From contig JAHHIJ010000027.1 in the NCBI GenBank assembly GCA_019358985.1, forward strand, positions 30,275 through 94,274: a DNA stretch of 64,000 bases. The letters run 5' to 3'. The notes below the pieces were generated by a model that did no database searches, was not told where the DNA came from, and saw only the letters and a list, made by a program, of their open reading frames with translations. A program made the position numbers and the translations under genes. Positions 26,421 to 35,622 of this stretch are shown here, piece after piece. Every line of letters starts with the position of its first letter. Within the stretch, counting starts at the first letter, position 1. The DNA is from Tolypothrix brevis GSE-NOS-MK-07-07A. GTDB taxonomy: Bacteria > Cyanobacteriota > Cyanobacteriia > Cyanobacteriales > Nostocaceae.

Positions 26421-27404
26421 TTACATGATTATGGCTGACATTATTTGTAATTTCATCGCCATCAATGGCTTTAGTAAAAGGCTAAACAAAGAACTGATTC
26501 CTTTAACTTTTGAATAAAGATTATGTTCAAATAAAAATATTATTTTCAAATAAACAACAAAATCTTTAAATTTTGGACAAGGTATTGTTTTGAATTCATC
26601 CAAAGAGGTCAAAGCTAAAGATAACGGCAAACTAAAATTATTTCTTTGAATGATGTAATTAAATAAATAATTACATTTTAAAAATCTCTTGTATTCATAA
26701 TTTCTATCTGTGCTTAAAGATTTATTATGGTAGTGATTATTATTATGTATTCTGTACCTCACTAAAGGTTTAGACATATAAAATTTTTTAGCTCCTACCA
26801 AAGAAGCTCCCCATACCAAACAGTCATCAGCTCTGACACGCCAATCTTCTATATATGGAATGGGTAAAAATTTTCTTAATACTTCTCTACGCATTGATAA
26901 TGTTGAAGTTATAGAGCCAATCCATTCCCCAATGCATAAAGTTCTAATTACCGAATAACCTAAATCTAAATCAACTCCATCGGTTTGAAATGTTCCTTCA
27001 ACTGCACCAAATTTGTTGTAGGCACAAAACATAAAATCACATTCCCGATGTCTCCTATAAAAATTTAAAGCATTTTCTAAATATTCAGGCTCGTACATAT
27101 CATCTGCATCTAAAAAAAAGATAATATCCCCAGTTGCCCCTGAGAAACCTTCGTTAAAAGATGATAGTTGTCCTTGATTTTTTTCTTTCAAGATACATTT
27201 AATATTGGCTGACTGAGCAAATTTAGCAATTATTTCCGCAGAATTATCTGTAGAGGCATCATCAACAATAATAATTTCATCAAATTTAACTGTTTGATTT
27301 AAAGCGCTATTAACTGCCTCTATGAGAAACTGAGCATAATTGTAATTATTAATCAAACAAGATGTTTGGATTTTGTTTGTATCCATAGCTTGATAATGCC
27401 TCAT
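26421..27404 (-). CDS. Glycosyltransferase family 2 protein
   Basis: Start placed at the ATG at 27404, which has GGAG upstream; MDTNKIQTS at 27386 is an alternative. GT-A fold: CLINNYNYAQFLIEAVNSALNQT, DEIIIVDDASTDNSAEII, GDIIFFLDADDMYEP with the DAD metal site, then WRVRADDCLVWGASLVGAKKFYMSKPLVRYRIH. Adds a sugar in the cytoplasm. The C-terminal 90 residues have hydrophobic stretches and may be membrane-associated. Base composition is more AT-rich than the neighbours, as often seen in polysaccharide genes. Confidence 0.88.
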   Translation of the reverse strand: MRHYQAMDTNKIQTSCLINNYNYAQFLIEAVNSALNQTVKFDEIIIVDDASTDNSAEIIAKFAQSANIKCILKEKNQGQLSSFNEGFSGATGDIIFFLDADDMYEPEYLENALNFYRRHRECDFMFCAYNKFGAVEGTFQTDGVDLDLGYSVIRTLCIGEWIGSITSTLSMRREVLRKFLPIPYIEDWRVRADDCLVWGASLVGAKKFYMSKPLVRYRIHNNNHYHNKSLSTDRNYEYKRFLKCNYLFNYIIQRNNFSLPLSLALTSLDEFKTIPCPKFKDFVVYLKIIFLFEHNLYSKVKGISSLFSLLLKPLMAMKLQIMSAIIM

Positions 27405-27466
27405 CACAAAATAAACTCCAGAAAAATAAGTGCAGGCTAATCAGCCAGTTGTGGCGCTTTTTTCAA

Positions 27467-29677
27467 TCACCTTGAATCAACTTCTTTCATCAATGAAGAA
27501 TTATTGTTAGAGGTAATAGCTGTCTCAATCGCATCCTTGGTGTAATAAAAATAACTATCAGGTTCCCTTTTAACATTCACACCATTGATGACTATCCCTA
27601 AAACCTTCTGACCTGACTGAATTAAAAACTCTTTCGCAGCATTAGCGCTGTCTAAGTTAACTACTCCAGGACGAACTACTAGCAACATACCGTCAGTGAG
27701 ATTGCTTAAAACAGCAGCATCTGCCGTTCCTGACAGTGCAGGAGTATCGAAAATTACAAAATCGTAATCTCTGGCAAAGCTATTAATTAATATTGCCATA
27801 CGCTGGGAATCTAGAAGTGCCATTGGGTTGGGAGGCAAAACTCCAGATGAAAGAACATATAAGTTGGGAAGAACTTCTTGCACCGCAGCATTTAAAGAGA
27901 CTTGATCAACAATGATATTGCTGAGTCCAACAGCATTAGTTAGTTCCCAGATATGATGCTGTATGGGATGACGCATATCTGCATCTACTAACAACACCCG
28001 ACGCCCTATCTGAGCCATAGCTACAGCTAAATTTGCAGCTACTTCAGACTTTCCTTCTTTGGCAACGGAACTTGATACCACAATGCTTTTAAGCGGTTTA
28101 TCAGAACAGAGGAATTTCAAATTCGCTTGCAGTATTTGGTATGCGTCACCAAAAGGGAACTGAGGAATATCTCTGCCTATGATTCTGGGAAGAGATTTGC
28201 TTAATCCTGTGACAGAATAATGATTTTTCCCGTTAATATTCAACCCCGGAATGATTCCTAAAAGGGTGTATCTCATAACTTCTTTAGCTTCTTTGACTGT
28301 CTTCACCGAGCGGTCAATCAAGTCTAAACCAAAGGCAGCAATGATACCCAGAAAAAGACCAATACCTCCTCCACCAACAACAAACAAAAGTTTGCGGGGA
28401 CCTTCTGGTTTATCAGGTAATAAGGCATAGGAGATGACACGAGCATTGGGAATCTTTTGGTTCTCGGCAACAGAAATTTCTTGGAGTTTTGTCAAGAGTG
28501 TTTCATAAGTCGTTTGAGCGGCTTTCAGCTTGCGTTCTAGCTCCCGTTGAAACTGTTCTAGCCGTGGCAAATAACTTGCTCTTTGTCTGTAAGCTTCCGA
28601 CTGTTGGGAGAGTGTGATAATTTGTCTTTCTAAACCGACACGTTGTGCCTCTGCACGGGTAATATCTGCAATCAAGCCTTGTCGCAGTTGTCCAATCTGC
28701 AAACTTCCCTGTGTTACCTGCGCTTCACCAGCTACTTGTCCTGTCCGCTCTTGTAGCAAGCTCCTAAGAGCAGCAACTTTTTCTTCTAAGTTAGTAACGC
28801 TAGGGTGTCCGGCTTGGAAACGAGTACGTTCTAGTGTCAGTTGGCTTTCTGCTTCCTGAAGTTGGGCAAGCACTTTTTGAACTCCAGGTGCTTGACTCAA
28901 TTCAGATGCAATTACACCTTGCTGTGAATTTACCTGAGCTTCTTTGCGTAACTGTTCTAAACGACCATTGACATCATCCAGTTGAGCTTGAGCTTGAGAA
29001 ACTTGGCTGTTTAACTTAGAAATCGTATCAACTGCGGCATTTGCTTCTTGGTCTAATACAATGACTTTATTCTTTTCTTTAAATTCCCGCAGTTCTGATT
29101 CCGCTCTTCTGACAGTTCCCTCAGCTTTGGGCAATTGCATTTCAATAAATTTTTTGACTGTCAGTGCTTCATCCTGATTCGCTTGCACATTCTGCTTGAT
29201 ATAAGTGTCGATAACTGTATTGACAGCTTTACTAGCCAGTTCAGGATTGTTATCTCCATAAGTAATCTGTACAACATCGCTGCCTTTGATACCTTCTACC
29301 TTGAGTTTGGCGGCAAAGTCGCGAATCGGCAGAGGATTTCCTTTAGCATTTTTGAGATTGAGTAAATGAATTGTCTCTTGAAGCACTGGATTTGATGCAA
29401 CAATTTTCACCTGAGTTTCCAAAGGATTTTCGTTCTGATTCAATGCTTCCAGGCGTCCTATCTCTTGTGTTAACCCTGTGAGTGAGGAAGTGCGATTCGT
29501 TTTAATCATTAAACTTCCTTCTGCCTTATATGAGGGTTTTAGGGAAAACGCATATAAAGACCCAAGGCTAACAGCTATTCCAAAAATTCCTACTACAGGT
29601 AGCCAACGTCGTTGCAAAACCTGTAAATATTTCTGAATATCTATTTCTTCAAAGTTTGGTAAAGATTCCATTGTCAT
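27467..29677 (-). CDS. Wzc-like polysaccharide co-polymerase / tyrosine autokinase
   Basis: 736 residues. Wzz domain at the N-terminus with a first membrane helix (WLPVVGIFGIAVSLGSLYAF), a long coiled-coil periplasmic part (about 160-410), a second helix (LLFVVGGGGIGLFLGIIAAFG), then a BY-kinase: Walker A SVAKEGKSEVAANLA near residue 540, Walker A' VLLVDADMR, Walker B FVIFDTPA. A C-terminal tyrosine cluster YFYYTK is the likely autophosphorylation site. It controls chain length and export. First gene of the minus-strand cluster, preceded by a long gap. Confidence 0.93.
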   Translation of the reverse strand: MTMESLPNFEEIDIQKYLQVLQRRWLPVVGIFGIAVSLGSLYAFSLKPSYKAEGSLMIKTNRTSSLTGLTQEIGRLEALNQNENPLETQVKIVASNPVLQETIHLLNLKNAKGNPLPIRDFAAKLKVEGIKGSDVVQITYGDNNPELASKAVNTVIDTYIKQNVQANQDEALTVKKFIEMQLPKAEGTVRRAESELREFKEKNKVIVLDQEANAAVDTISKLNSQVSQAQAQLDDVNGRLEQLRKEAQVNSQQGVIASELSQAPGVQKVLAQLQEAESQLTLERTRFQAGHPSVTNLEEKVAALRSLLQERTGQVAGEAQVTQGSLQIGQLRQGLIADITRAEAQRVGLERQIITLSQQSEAYRQRASYLPRLEQFQRELERKLKAAQTTYETLLTKLQEISVAENQKIPNARVISYALLPDKPEGPRKLLFVVGGGGIGLFLGIIAAFGLDLIDRSVKTVKEAKEVMRYTLLGIIPGLNINGKNHYSVTGLSKSLPRIIGRDIPQFPFGDAYQILQANLKFLCSDKPLKSIVVSSSVAKEGKSEVAANLAVAMAQIGRRVLLVDADMRHPIQHHIWELTNAVGLSNIIVDQVSLNAAVQEVLPNLYVLSSGVLPPNPMALLDSQRMAILINSFARDYDFVIFDTPALSGTADAAVLSNLTDGMLLVVRPGVVNLDSANAAKEFLIQSGQKVLGIVINGVNVKREPDSYFYYTKDAIETAITSNNNSSLMKEVDSR

Positions 29678-31230
29678 ATAGCAATACTATAGAAAACAAG
29701 ACTGTTTGCAGCAGATTGTTTGTAAGCATTCTCCTTGCAGTAGGACTGTGGTGTGTTCGCTCTTTTATATTTGCGTTTTCTATCACCTAAAACCTGTTTT
29801 TTAGGTTGTTTAGGAGTTGAAAAAATACTATTCAAGTGCCATTTATGCACCAAATAGTATACAGCACGACCTAATGCTTGAATATTTGGGATAAAGATAG
29901 CACCTTCACTGCAATTTGACCTCCTTCATTGAAAGAGACAAATATAAGATGATTTAAAAATTAACACCAAAAAGACCATTAAAACACTAGTCCAAAATAA
30001 TGGATTAGATTTTAATCGTGGTAGACATCTTTCTAGTCTTCATTGACAAAAGCTTTACAATGCATTTCCTGATAAATAACTGTCAGATGTTGATGAGGTT
30101 ATCAATTAAGAGTCAATTGTTTTAACTTTGAACTATTCCCTGGTAAATTGACTCACGGCTATACTTTTGCATTCAATGCGGCAAACCTCTCATCCGCATA
30201 TATGGCGGAGGTTGATAAGTCGCAATTTAAACCTCCGCTATATTTTGTTCAAAAATCAAGTAGACATGGACCGAATTTAATGATGCGTTATCTGAAACCC
30301 TTGTGGAGACGTAGCAGTGCTTGTGGAGACGTAGCAGTGCTTGTGGAGACGTAGCAGTGCTTGTGGAGACGTAGCAGTGCTTGTGGAGACGTAGCAGTGC
30401 TTGTGGAGACGTAGCAGTGCTTGTGGAGACGTAGCAGTGCTTGTGGAGACGTAGCAGTGCTACGTCTCTACAATCATTATTTTCACTCCTATGTCTAATT
30501 TGAACATGTATGTGATTCAAATTAGAACCGCTATATATGATGTCTCATTTGAGAGCGTGTGTAAGTGCTAAAATACTATGTATTATTTATACGGAAGAGC
30601 TTTGTATAAATAATTATTTTTATTAAAGAATATTTTCTTATTACTCTTTACAAAAAGAGATGAATTTATATTTTCTAAAGAGAAGAAATAATCCAGGGCA
30701 AACGTATCTAAATTTGATGCTCGATAAGGCAGTAGTAACAGAATTTTGACAGTGTACTGTTTCGTCGCTTAGACTGAAAAACCTGGCGATCGCATAGTAA
30801 CTTTTAGGAGCTTCCTCATTACGAATTAACGGGTTTAGATCCCATGAGCTTTAAGGAAAAATCGCCCTAATGTTAACTGGTATACAAAACTTACAATCTT
30901 TCGTAGGGCATCTTACGAACTCGTGTTAACTATTCGCTTATATTTACCCAACCTCTTGTCATACTTACCATCAACTCTACCCAATCTTCCCGACAATGTT
31001 GGGCTTTTTATGTAGAAATATTTTTTTCTATATGGCTTTACTTTACTGTTGTCATAAAGGTAAGCTATACATGTAATTACCCTTAGGGTTTGCGAAATCA
31101 ATATCTAGGCACAGTTACTAAATAGCTTGTTAGTTTTCATACATGCTAACCTCTAAAAGGCACAAATTCAATATGGGATTCGTGATCTTTAGATTGTCTG
31201 ACTCAATCTTGAACAAGGCTGAAAAATGTA
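29678..31230. other. 1.55-kb gap with repeats and no convincing gene
   Basis: This separates the polysaccharide cluster from the di-heme gene, both transcribed outward, so it must hold both promoters. Seen inside: an inverted repeat GCGGAGGTT / AACCTCCGC at 30205-30238, the large hairpin element at 30261-30497, and a weak plus-strand hairpin CCCGAC-AAT-GTTGGG with a T-run at 30989-31009. Open frames here (30148-30354, 30913-31101) look random. AT content is high throughout. Confidence 0.6.
30261..30497. repeat. Hairpin element expanded to eight 20-bp tandem copies
   Basis: Ends TAGACATGGACCGAATTTAA and TTTCACTCCTATGTCTA as in other copies. The hairpin's left arm is repeated: TTGTGGAGACGTAGCAGTGC occurs eight times without change at 30301-30460, then the right arm TACGTCTCTAC closes the palindrome. 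All eight are identical, so the growth is recent. Confidence 0.95.
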
Positions 31231-33648
31231 ATGCGAAAATTAAAGCTTCTGAGTATCTTGTTGGTGGTGGCTATATCGTTTAGCCTTTCAGTTTTCGTTT
31301 CTTACGTTTTCCCATACAAAGTGTTCGGTCAGATTGCTCTTCCTGACGAAGATACTTTAATGGTTCGCCGCCAAGCCGAGGTTGCAACCAACTTTGTGGT
31401 TCAACCTCCTCCTGATGATCGCCCCCTGCGTCCAGCGGAGCGTGTGCGTCGGGACACCTATGGCGATGTCGGACTTACCCCCGTAAGAACTTTGGCGCAG
31501 TTGGATACATTACTTTATCCTTCTATACCAACCTCAGTTCGTGAAAGAGTGATAGAAGGGTCTGAGTTCTTTACTACCCCAAACAAAGTTGAGAACGGTT
31601 TCGGGTCGGTAGCCATGCAAACTCGATGTGCGGGTTGTCACCTGAATAACCTTGAGTCAGTTCCCAATGAAGGACTACTCACAGGTACTTCTCTCGTCAG
31701 TCGAGCTGGCAGGACAACTACCACAAACTTCAGTATTGTATCAGGCAATACCACAGATGGCGGTCAAGCTCCCGGTAGACGCTTAGATCCGGTCAATCCC
31801 GATGGTTCTGTTGACTTAAGTCGTCGGAGTGTAAACACCAGTCAAGAATTAGATGCGGTTAATAGTACAGGGCGAACCGCAGCCTTTACAGTCTTTGGAG
31901 ACTTTTCACCCAGTCAAGAAGAGGTCAATTTTCTGACATCTTTTGATTCGTTGACTAATGTGCCAAATTTCCTCGGTAGAACTCAGAATTATGGTGGTTT
32001 CTTGCAACACGTGCGCCCTCCTTCTGAAGAACTGAGAGCTTTAGACCCAAGTATAGATTGCAGACCAGAGGCTATCCCCAGCATTGCAGAAGATAGAAAC
32101 CTCGTAACCGTCGATCCCGTTACGGGACTGAGTCCAGATGGATTTAGACGTGCTATTACTGAACTTGCTGGTCCCCCATATATTGGTCGTGGGTTGATAG
32201 AGGCTATTCCAAACGTCGATATTTCCAGTGCGCCTGACCCCAACGATATCAGAGGTGACAATTCCTCCCTCAACACTTCTTTGTTTCAGTGTACTGGTGA
32301 TTGCATCACAGGTGCGACCAATACAATTCCTCCGAATGTGCCTCGTGGTCGAGAGGATCAACTCGCCGAAGGACTGGGGCGTTTTGGTTTACGTGCCAAT
32401 GGTACAGAGATGATGCAGTTTATTGTGGGAGGGACGTTTGGTAGTCTGAGCATGACCAACCGGATCTCTCCTTTTGAGCAAGTGATTGCTGACGGCAACA
32501 TTGCCCCCTATAATCGCAACTGCCGCAGTTTAATCGATGATCCAGAGATTTCTGTCAGCATACCATTTAGTGCGCGCAATTTCATCCGCGGGACGGCTCC
32601 CCCAGAATTTGGCAACAATCTCTTGGCGGTGCTAAATTCCCGAAATCCCTCCAGACCTATCAGAGGCAACAGCCCTGCTGGTAGAGTACAACGAGGGGCG
32701 CAGCTTTTTGGTATTGACCTGGTTGCCTTTGCTAACCGGACGATTGCCGGTAAGATGCCTAAACGCGGCGATGGTCTAGATCGCAATGCGATTAACCAGA
32801 GCGATCGCATGGTTGGTTGCGTCAACTGTCATACTCCAATTCAAAGAACTGGTTTGTCTCCGGCTCTTGGCGACCCATCCTTGGGACCTGATGAACAAGG
32901 ACTTGTAAATGCTCTCAGCTACCGTTGGACCCCTGTCTTCTCAGATCTTAATATCCATAGAGGACCAACCATAGATGCTGAAAGGTTTGCGCCAACTCTC
33001 CGCGACCCCATCCTGATCAGCCGCACTGAAAGAATTGTTCCTGGTAACAAATCCGGCAAAGATTCCGATGACGATGATCGTGATGAGCGCAAAGGTAAAT
33101 TCCGCAAGACCTTCACGACCTATGATCTCCCCCGCAACCTGAGTAGTGATGCCTTCTCAAACCAGAAAGGTAGTGCTGACGGTGATCAGTTCCGGACAAC
33201 ACCTCTGACAGGAATTGGCAGAGTCGGTCCCCCATTCCTGCATGATGCTCGTGTTTTCTTAAGTACCTTAAACCTTGACACCACGCCTGCGGGTACTGTA
33301 ACAACCAATAGCAGAGTCACCAATGCACCGTTGGTTGTTCGCTCAGTAGACGATGCGATTCGTGCAGCGATTGAGTTACATGACCTGCCAGCACCGGATG
33401 ACTCTAAGACTTCTAAGCTGCGGGGTGGCGGATGCCCTGTTCCCAGAGGTGGCAAAGTCACCAATATAATCGGCAACGTTATTGACTACAGCTTATACGG
33501 CACATCACCTGAGAATGTCATTTGCCCACCTTATGACAGTGAGCTTTCGACAACTCATCGGGGTGAAGCACGGGAAGTTATTGCTCGTTTCCGTACTCTG
33601 ACACCTTCCGATCAACAATCCATGATTGATTTCTTGAGGCAGTTGTAG
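31231..33648 (+). CDS. Secreted di-heme cytochrome-c-type oxidoreductase
   Basis: 805 residues. Signal sequence RKLKLLSILLVVAISFSLSVFVSYVFP. Two CxxCH heme sites: C133-A-G-C136-H137 and C530-V-N-C533-H534. The ring of motifs around them and the late PPFLHDARVF resemble di-heme oxidoreductases and the MauG/cytochrome-c-peroxidase group (DUF1111-like). Likely a periplasmic electron-transfer or peroxide enzyme; the substrate is not clear. An Asp/Lys-rich tract KSGKDSDDDDRDERKGK (about 610-627) looks like an exposed loop. Monocistronic, with its own strong terminator. Confidence 0.85.
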   Translation: MRKLKLLSILLVVAISFSLSVFVSYVFPYKVFGQIALPDEDTLMVRRQAEVATNFVVQPPPDDRPLRPAERVRRDTYGDVGLTPVRTLAQLDTLLYPSIPTSVRERVIEGSEFFTTPNKVENGFGSVAMQTRCAGCHLNNLESVPNEGLLTGTSLVSRAGRTTTTNFSIVSGNTTDGGQAPGRRLDPVNPDGSVDLSRRSVNTSQELDAVNSTGRTAAFTVFGDFSPSQEEVNFLTSFDSLTNVPNFLGRTQNYGGFLQHVRPPSEELRALDPSIDCRPEAIPSIAEDRNLVTVDPVTGLSPDGFRRAITELAGPPYIGRGLIEAIPNVDISSAPDPNDIRGDNSSLNTSLFQCTGDCITGATNTIPPNVPRGREDQLAEGLGRFGLRANGTEMMQFIVGGTFGSLSMTNRISPFEQVIADGNIAPYNRNCRSLIDDPEISVSIPFSARNFIRGTAPPEFGNNLLAVLNSRNPSRPIRGNSPAGRVQRGAQLFGIDLVAFANRTIAGKMPKRGDGLDRNAINQSDRMVGCVNCHTPIQRTGLSPALGDPSLGPDEQGLVNALSYRWTPVFSDLNIHRGPTIDAERFAPTLRDPILISRTERIVPGNKSGKDSDDDDRDERKGKFRKTFTTYDLPRNLSSDAFSNQKGSADGDQFRTTPLTGIGRVGPPFLHDARVFLSTLNLDTTPAGTVTTNSRVTNAPLVVRSVDDAIRAAIELHDLPAPDDSKTSKLRGGGCPVPRGGKVTNIIGNVIDYSLYGTSPENVICPPYDSELSTTHRGEAREVIARFRTLTPSDQQSMIDFLRQL

Positions 33649-33701
33649 ACGCTCTCCAATATCTCTAATATGGATTATTTGTGAATTTCAATTCACTACA
33701 G

Positions 33702-33728
33702 GGACGTTCTTAAGAACGTCCTTTTTTT
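33702..33728 (+). terminator. Rho-independent terminator of the di-heme gene
   Basis: Perfect stem GGACGTTCTT-AAGAACGTCC (33702-33721) followed by seven T, 54 bases after the stop codon. Confidence 0.88.
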
Positions 33729-33765
33729 GATATCTTCGCAACCAGAAAGTAATACGCTTGGTATT

Positions 33766-33868
33766 ATATCATGTCCGGGTAATTAGTTACGATATAAAAT
33801 TTGCAGAGTTGTTAGATTCCAAAATCTCAGCGTCATTTTTATCGTAAGTGTTCAAGCGGACATGATAT
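33766..33868. mobile_element. MITE-like element with ATATCATGTCCG ends
   Basis: 103 bases with perfect 12-bp terminal repeats ATATCATGTCCG and CGGACATGATAT. A second inner inverted repeat TTACGAT / ATCGTAA strengthens the fold. Related ends appear at 37283-37303, 37387-37407 and 60270-60500 (ATGTCYGTTTAATTAACA). No coding capacity. Confidence 0.75.
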
Positions 33869-33897
33869 TAAGGATTTTTGGTACTGATTTTAGACCT

Positions 33898-33957
33898 GTA
33901 GAGACGCGACCGGTCGCGAAATCTTTAGAGAGACGCAAGGGAATCGCCGTCTCTACA
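33898..33957. repeat. Hairpin repeat with CGCGACCGGTCGCG core
   Basis: GTAGAGACGCGACCGGTCGCG, then AAATCTTTAGAGAGACGC, AAGGGAATCGCCGTCTCTAC. The outer ends are those of the common family, but the 14-base palindromic core CGCGACCGGTCGCG is a version seen only here in this window. Confidence 0.8.
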
Positions 33958-34082
33958 GAAAATTTATCCGTCAAGATGAAATATATTTTCTACCTTCTGC
34001 CTTTCTTCGGTAAATTAGAGGATTTTTAAGTTATGCTTAAAATGATGCTGTTATTGACATCAATATAAACATCAAAAAAATT

Positions 34083-34355
34083 ATGAAAAATCAGATCCGC
34101 ACGACAATAACTTTACCTGGGGAACTTTTAGCCGCTGCTGACGAAGCAGTTAGTCAAGGAAAAGCTAAAAATCGCAATGAGTTTGTCGCACAAGCACTTA
34201 TACACGAACTGGAAGCACTCAAACGGGCAGAAATTGATGCAGCACTGGTGGAAATGGCACAAGATCCAGAGTATCAAGCTCAAGTGCTAAAAATGGAGGC
34301 TGAGTTTGCTGTAGGGAGTTGGGAAGCGTTGCAAGCGGGAGAATCCCCAACATGA
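34083..34355 (+). CDS. CopG/RHH-type antitoxin
   Basis: 90 residues. The first 50, IRTTITLPGELLAAADEAVSQGKAKNRNEFVAQAL, form a ribbon-helix-helix DNA-binding fold as in CopG and MazE-like antitoxins of the RHH class. The acidic C-terminal half would wrap the toxin. Its TGA stop overlaps the toxin ATG (ATGA), the usual coupled layout, so it very likely represses its own promoter and neutralises the MazF partner. Confidence 0.88.
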   Translation: MKNQIRTTITLPGELLAAADEAVSQGKAKNRNEFVAQALIHELEALKRAEIDAALVEMAQDPEYQAQVLKMEAEFAVGSWEALQAGESPT

Positions 34356-34702
34356 GGAGGGGAGAAGTTTATGATGCTCGACTTGAACCTGTTGAAGGTT
34401 CTGAGCAAGGTGGAACTCGTCCTGTGATTATAGTCAGCAGAGATGCGATCGCTGCTAATAGTCCTGTAGTTTTAGCTGTTCCTTGCACTACTTATAAAGC
34501 TGGTAAACGAGTTTATCCCACTCAGGTATTAATTCAAACCCCAGACGGTGGATTAACCAACGACTCTATCGCTATGGCAGATCAGGTGCGGGTATTATCC
34601 AAAACTCGCTTTTCGCGTTTACGGGGAATGCTTAATGATGAAACAATGATTTTATTGAATGAAGCTTTATTAATTGCGTTGGATTTGCCTGGTCAAGTTT
34701 GA
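34352..34702 (+). CDS. mazF: MazF/PemK-type endoribonuclease toxin
   Basis: 116 residues from the ATG at 34352, which gives the usual start MRRGEVYDARLEPVEGSEQGGTRPVIIVS; the in-frame extension to 34319 lies in the antitoxin gene and is rejected. The GxE-Q-GG-RP pattern, the PCTTYKAG loop and VLSKTRFSRLRGML are standard for the PemK fold. It cleaves mRNA at short sequences and stops growth when the antitoxin is lost. Translationally coupled to the antitoxin. Confidence 0.92.
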   Translation: MRRGEVYDARLEPVEGSEQGGTRPVIIVSRDAIAANSPVVLAVPCTTYKAGKRVYPTQVLIQTPDGGLTNDSIAMADQVRVLSKTRFSRLRGMLNDETMILLNEALLIALDLPGQV

Positions 34703-34880
34703 ATAACCCAAGGGCGATCGCACATAAATTCATGCAACATCATACCCTTTTTGAAGTAGCGATCGCACAACCCTGATTTTTAGTTCTGAGATGGCGAGGT
34801 TGACAAGCGTGGGTAGACGCTATTATTGGCTTGTCGTCAGATAAAATCAAATAAAGGCAATAAGCCAGACGGAGACAACT

Positions 34881-35450
34881 ATGAGTCAAGCTATTGAGAA
34901 AGTACGCTGGACAATTTACGATTTAGAGGGTCTACCGCAGAATGAATGGACGCGCTATGAAATTATTGATGGAGAACTTTTCATGACTCGCTCTCCTCAT
35001 CGCAAACATCAACAAGTTTGTGTTAAGATTGCTGGAAAACTCGATACTTGGTCAGAGTCGAGTGGTTTAGGGGAAACAATTGTTGCTCCCGGTGTAATTT
35101 TTTCGGAAGCAGATAGCGTCATCCCGGATGTAGTTTGGGTAAGTCGAGAAAGACTAGCTCAAATTGAAGATGAAGCAGGACATTTGAGAAGCGCACCAGA
35201 GTTAGTTGTAGAGGTTTTATCTCCTGGGAAACAAAACGAATTTCGAGGTAAGGAAGCAAAACTAAAACTTTATTCAGTTCAAGGTGTGCGAGAATATTGG
35301 ATTGTTGATAGGTTAACTAAACAAATTGAAGTTTATCGACGAGAGAAAGCGCGATTAATTTTAGTTGCTACTTTGTTAGGTGATGATGAAATAACCTCGC
35401 CACTTTTACCGGGATTTTGTTGTTCTATCAGTTCCTTTTTTCCTGAATAA
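34881..35450 (+). CDS. Uma2 family endonuclease (DUF820)
   Basis: 189 residues. Fits the cyanobacterial Uma2/DUF820 family with a PD-(D/E)XK-like core: YEIIDGELFMTRSPHRKHQ, VIPDVVWVSRE (PD), PELVVEVLSPG (ExxS/P) and KLKLYSVQGVREYWIVD with the late lysine. The family is hugely amplified in cyanobacteria and its role is not settled; nuclease activity is inferred from the fold. It follows the toxin-antitoxin pair with a 178-base gap and probably has its own promoter. Confidence 0.85.
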   Translation: MSQAIEKVRWTIYDLEGLPQNEWTRYEIIDGELFMTRSPHRKHQQVCVKIAGKLDTWSESSGLGETIVAPGVIFSEADSVIPDVVWVSRERLAQIEDEAGHLRSAPELVVEVLSPGKQNEFRGKEAKLKLYSVQGVREYWIVDRLTKQIEVYRREKARLILVATLLGDDEITSPLLPGFCCSISSFFPE

Positions 35451-35510
35451 TGGGAAAAAGCGCATGTTATCAAGCGCGATCGCTTTTTCTGTGAGAAAAA
35501 GTGATTAAAT

Positions 35511-35602
35511 TAGACATCTCCAGATTCATACGTAAAGACCTTCCGCCGGAACGTCTCTACAAGGGTTTCGGGCAACGCATAATTAATTTCTGGAGACGTC
35601 TA
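35511..35602. mobile_element. MITE-like hairpin element, TAGACATCTCCA ends
   Basis: 92 bases. Ends TAGACATCTCCA and TGGAGACGTCTA match with one mismatch. Inside is a TTCC-core hairpin (GACCTTCCGCCGGAACGTC) and the AAGGGTTTCGGGCAACGCAT tail. It lies just before the RluA gene start, so it is part of that leader. Confidence 0.85.
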
Positions 35603-35622
35603 TTATATAAATTTACGTATAT

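Noticed and set aside
30301..30460. Possible CRISPR array
   Set aside because: Copies are adjacent with no spacers, and the unit is an arm of a dispersed hairpin.
30227..30520. 97-residue minus-strand frame with repeating TSTATSPQALLRLHKHCYVS
   Set aside because: It is only the translation of the 8 x 20-bp non-coding array; 60-base periodicity keeps one frame open by chance.
30989..31009. Plus-strand terminator-like hairpin CCCGAC-AAT-GTTGGG + T-run
   Set aside because: A weak 6-bp stem with a G-T pair and no gene in front of it; noted in the gap entry only.
34319..34351. Longer start for the MazF toxin
   Set aside because: It lies inside the antitoxin gene; the ATG overlapping the antitoxin stop is the standard layout.
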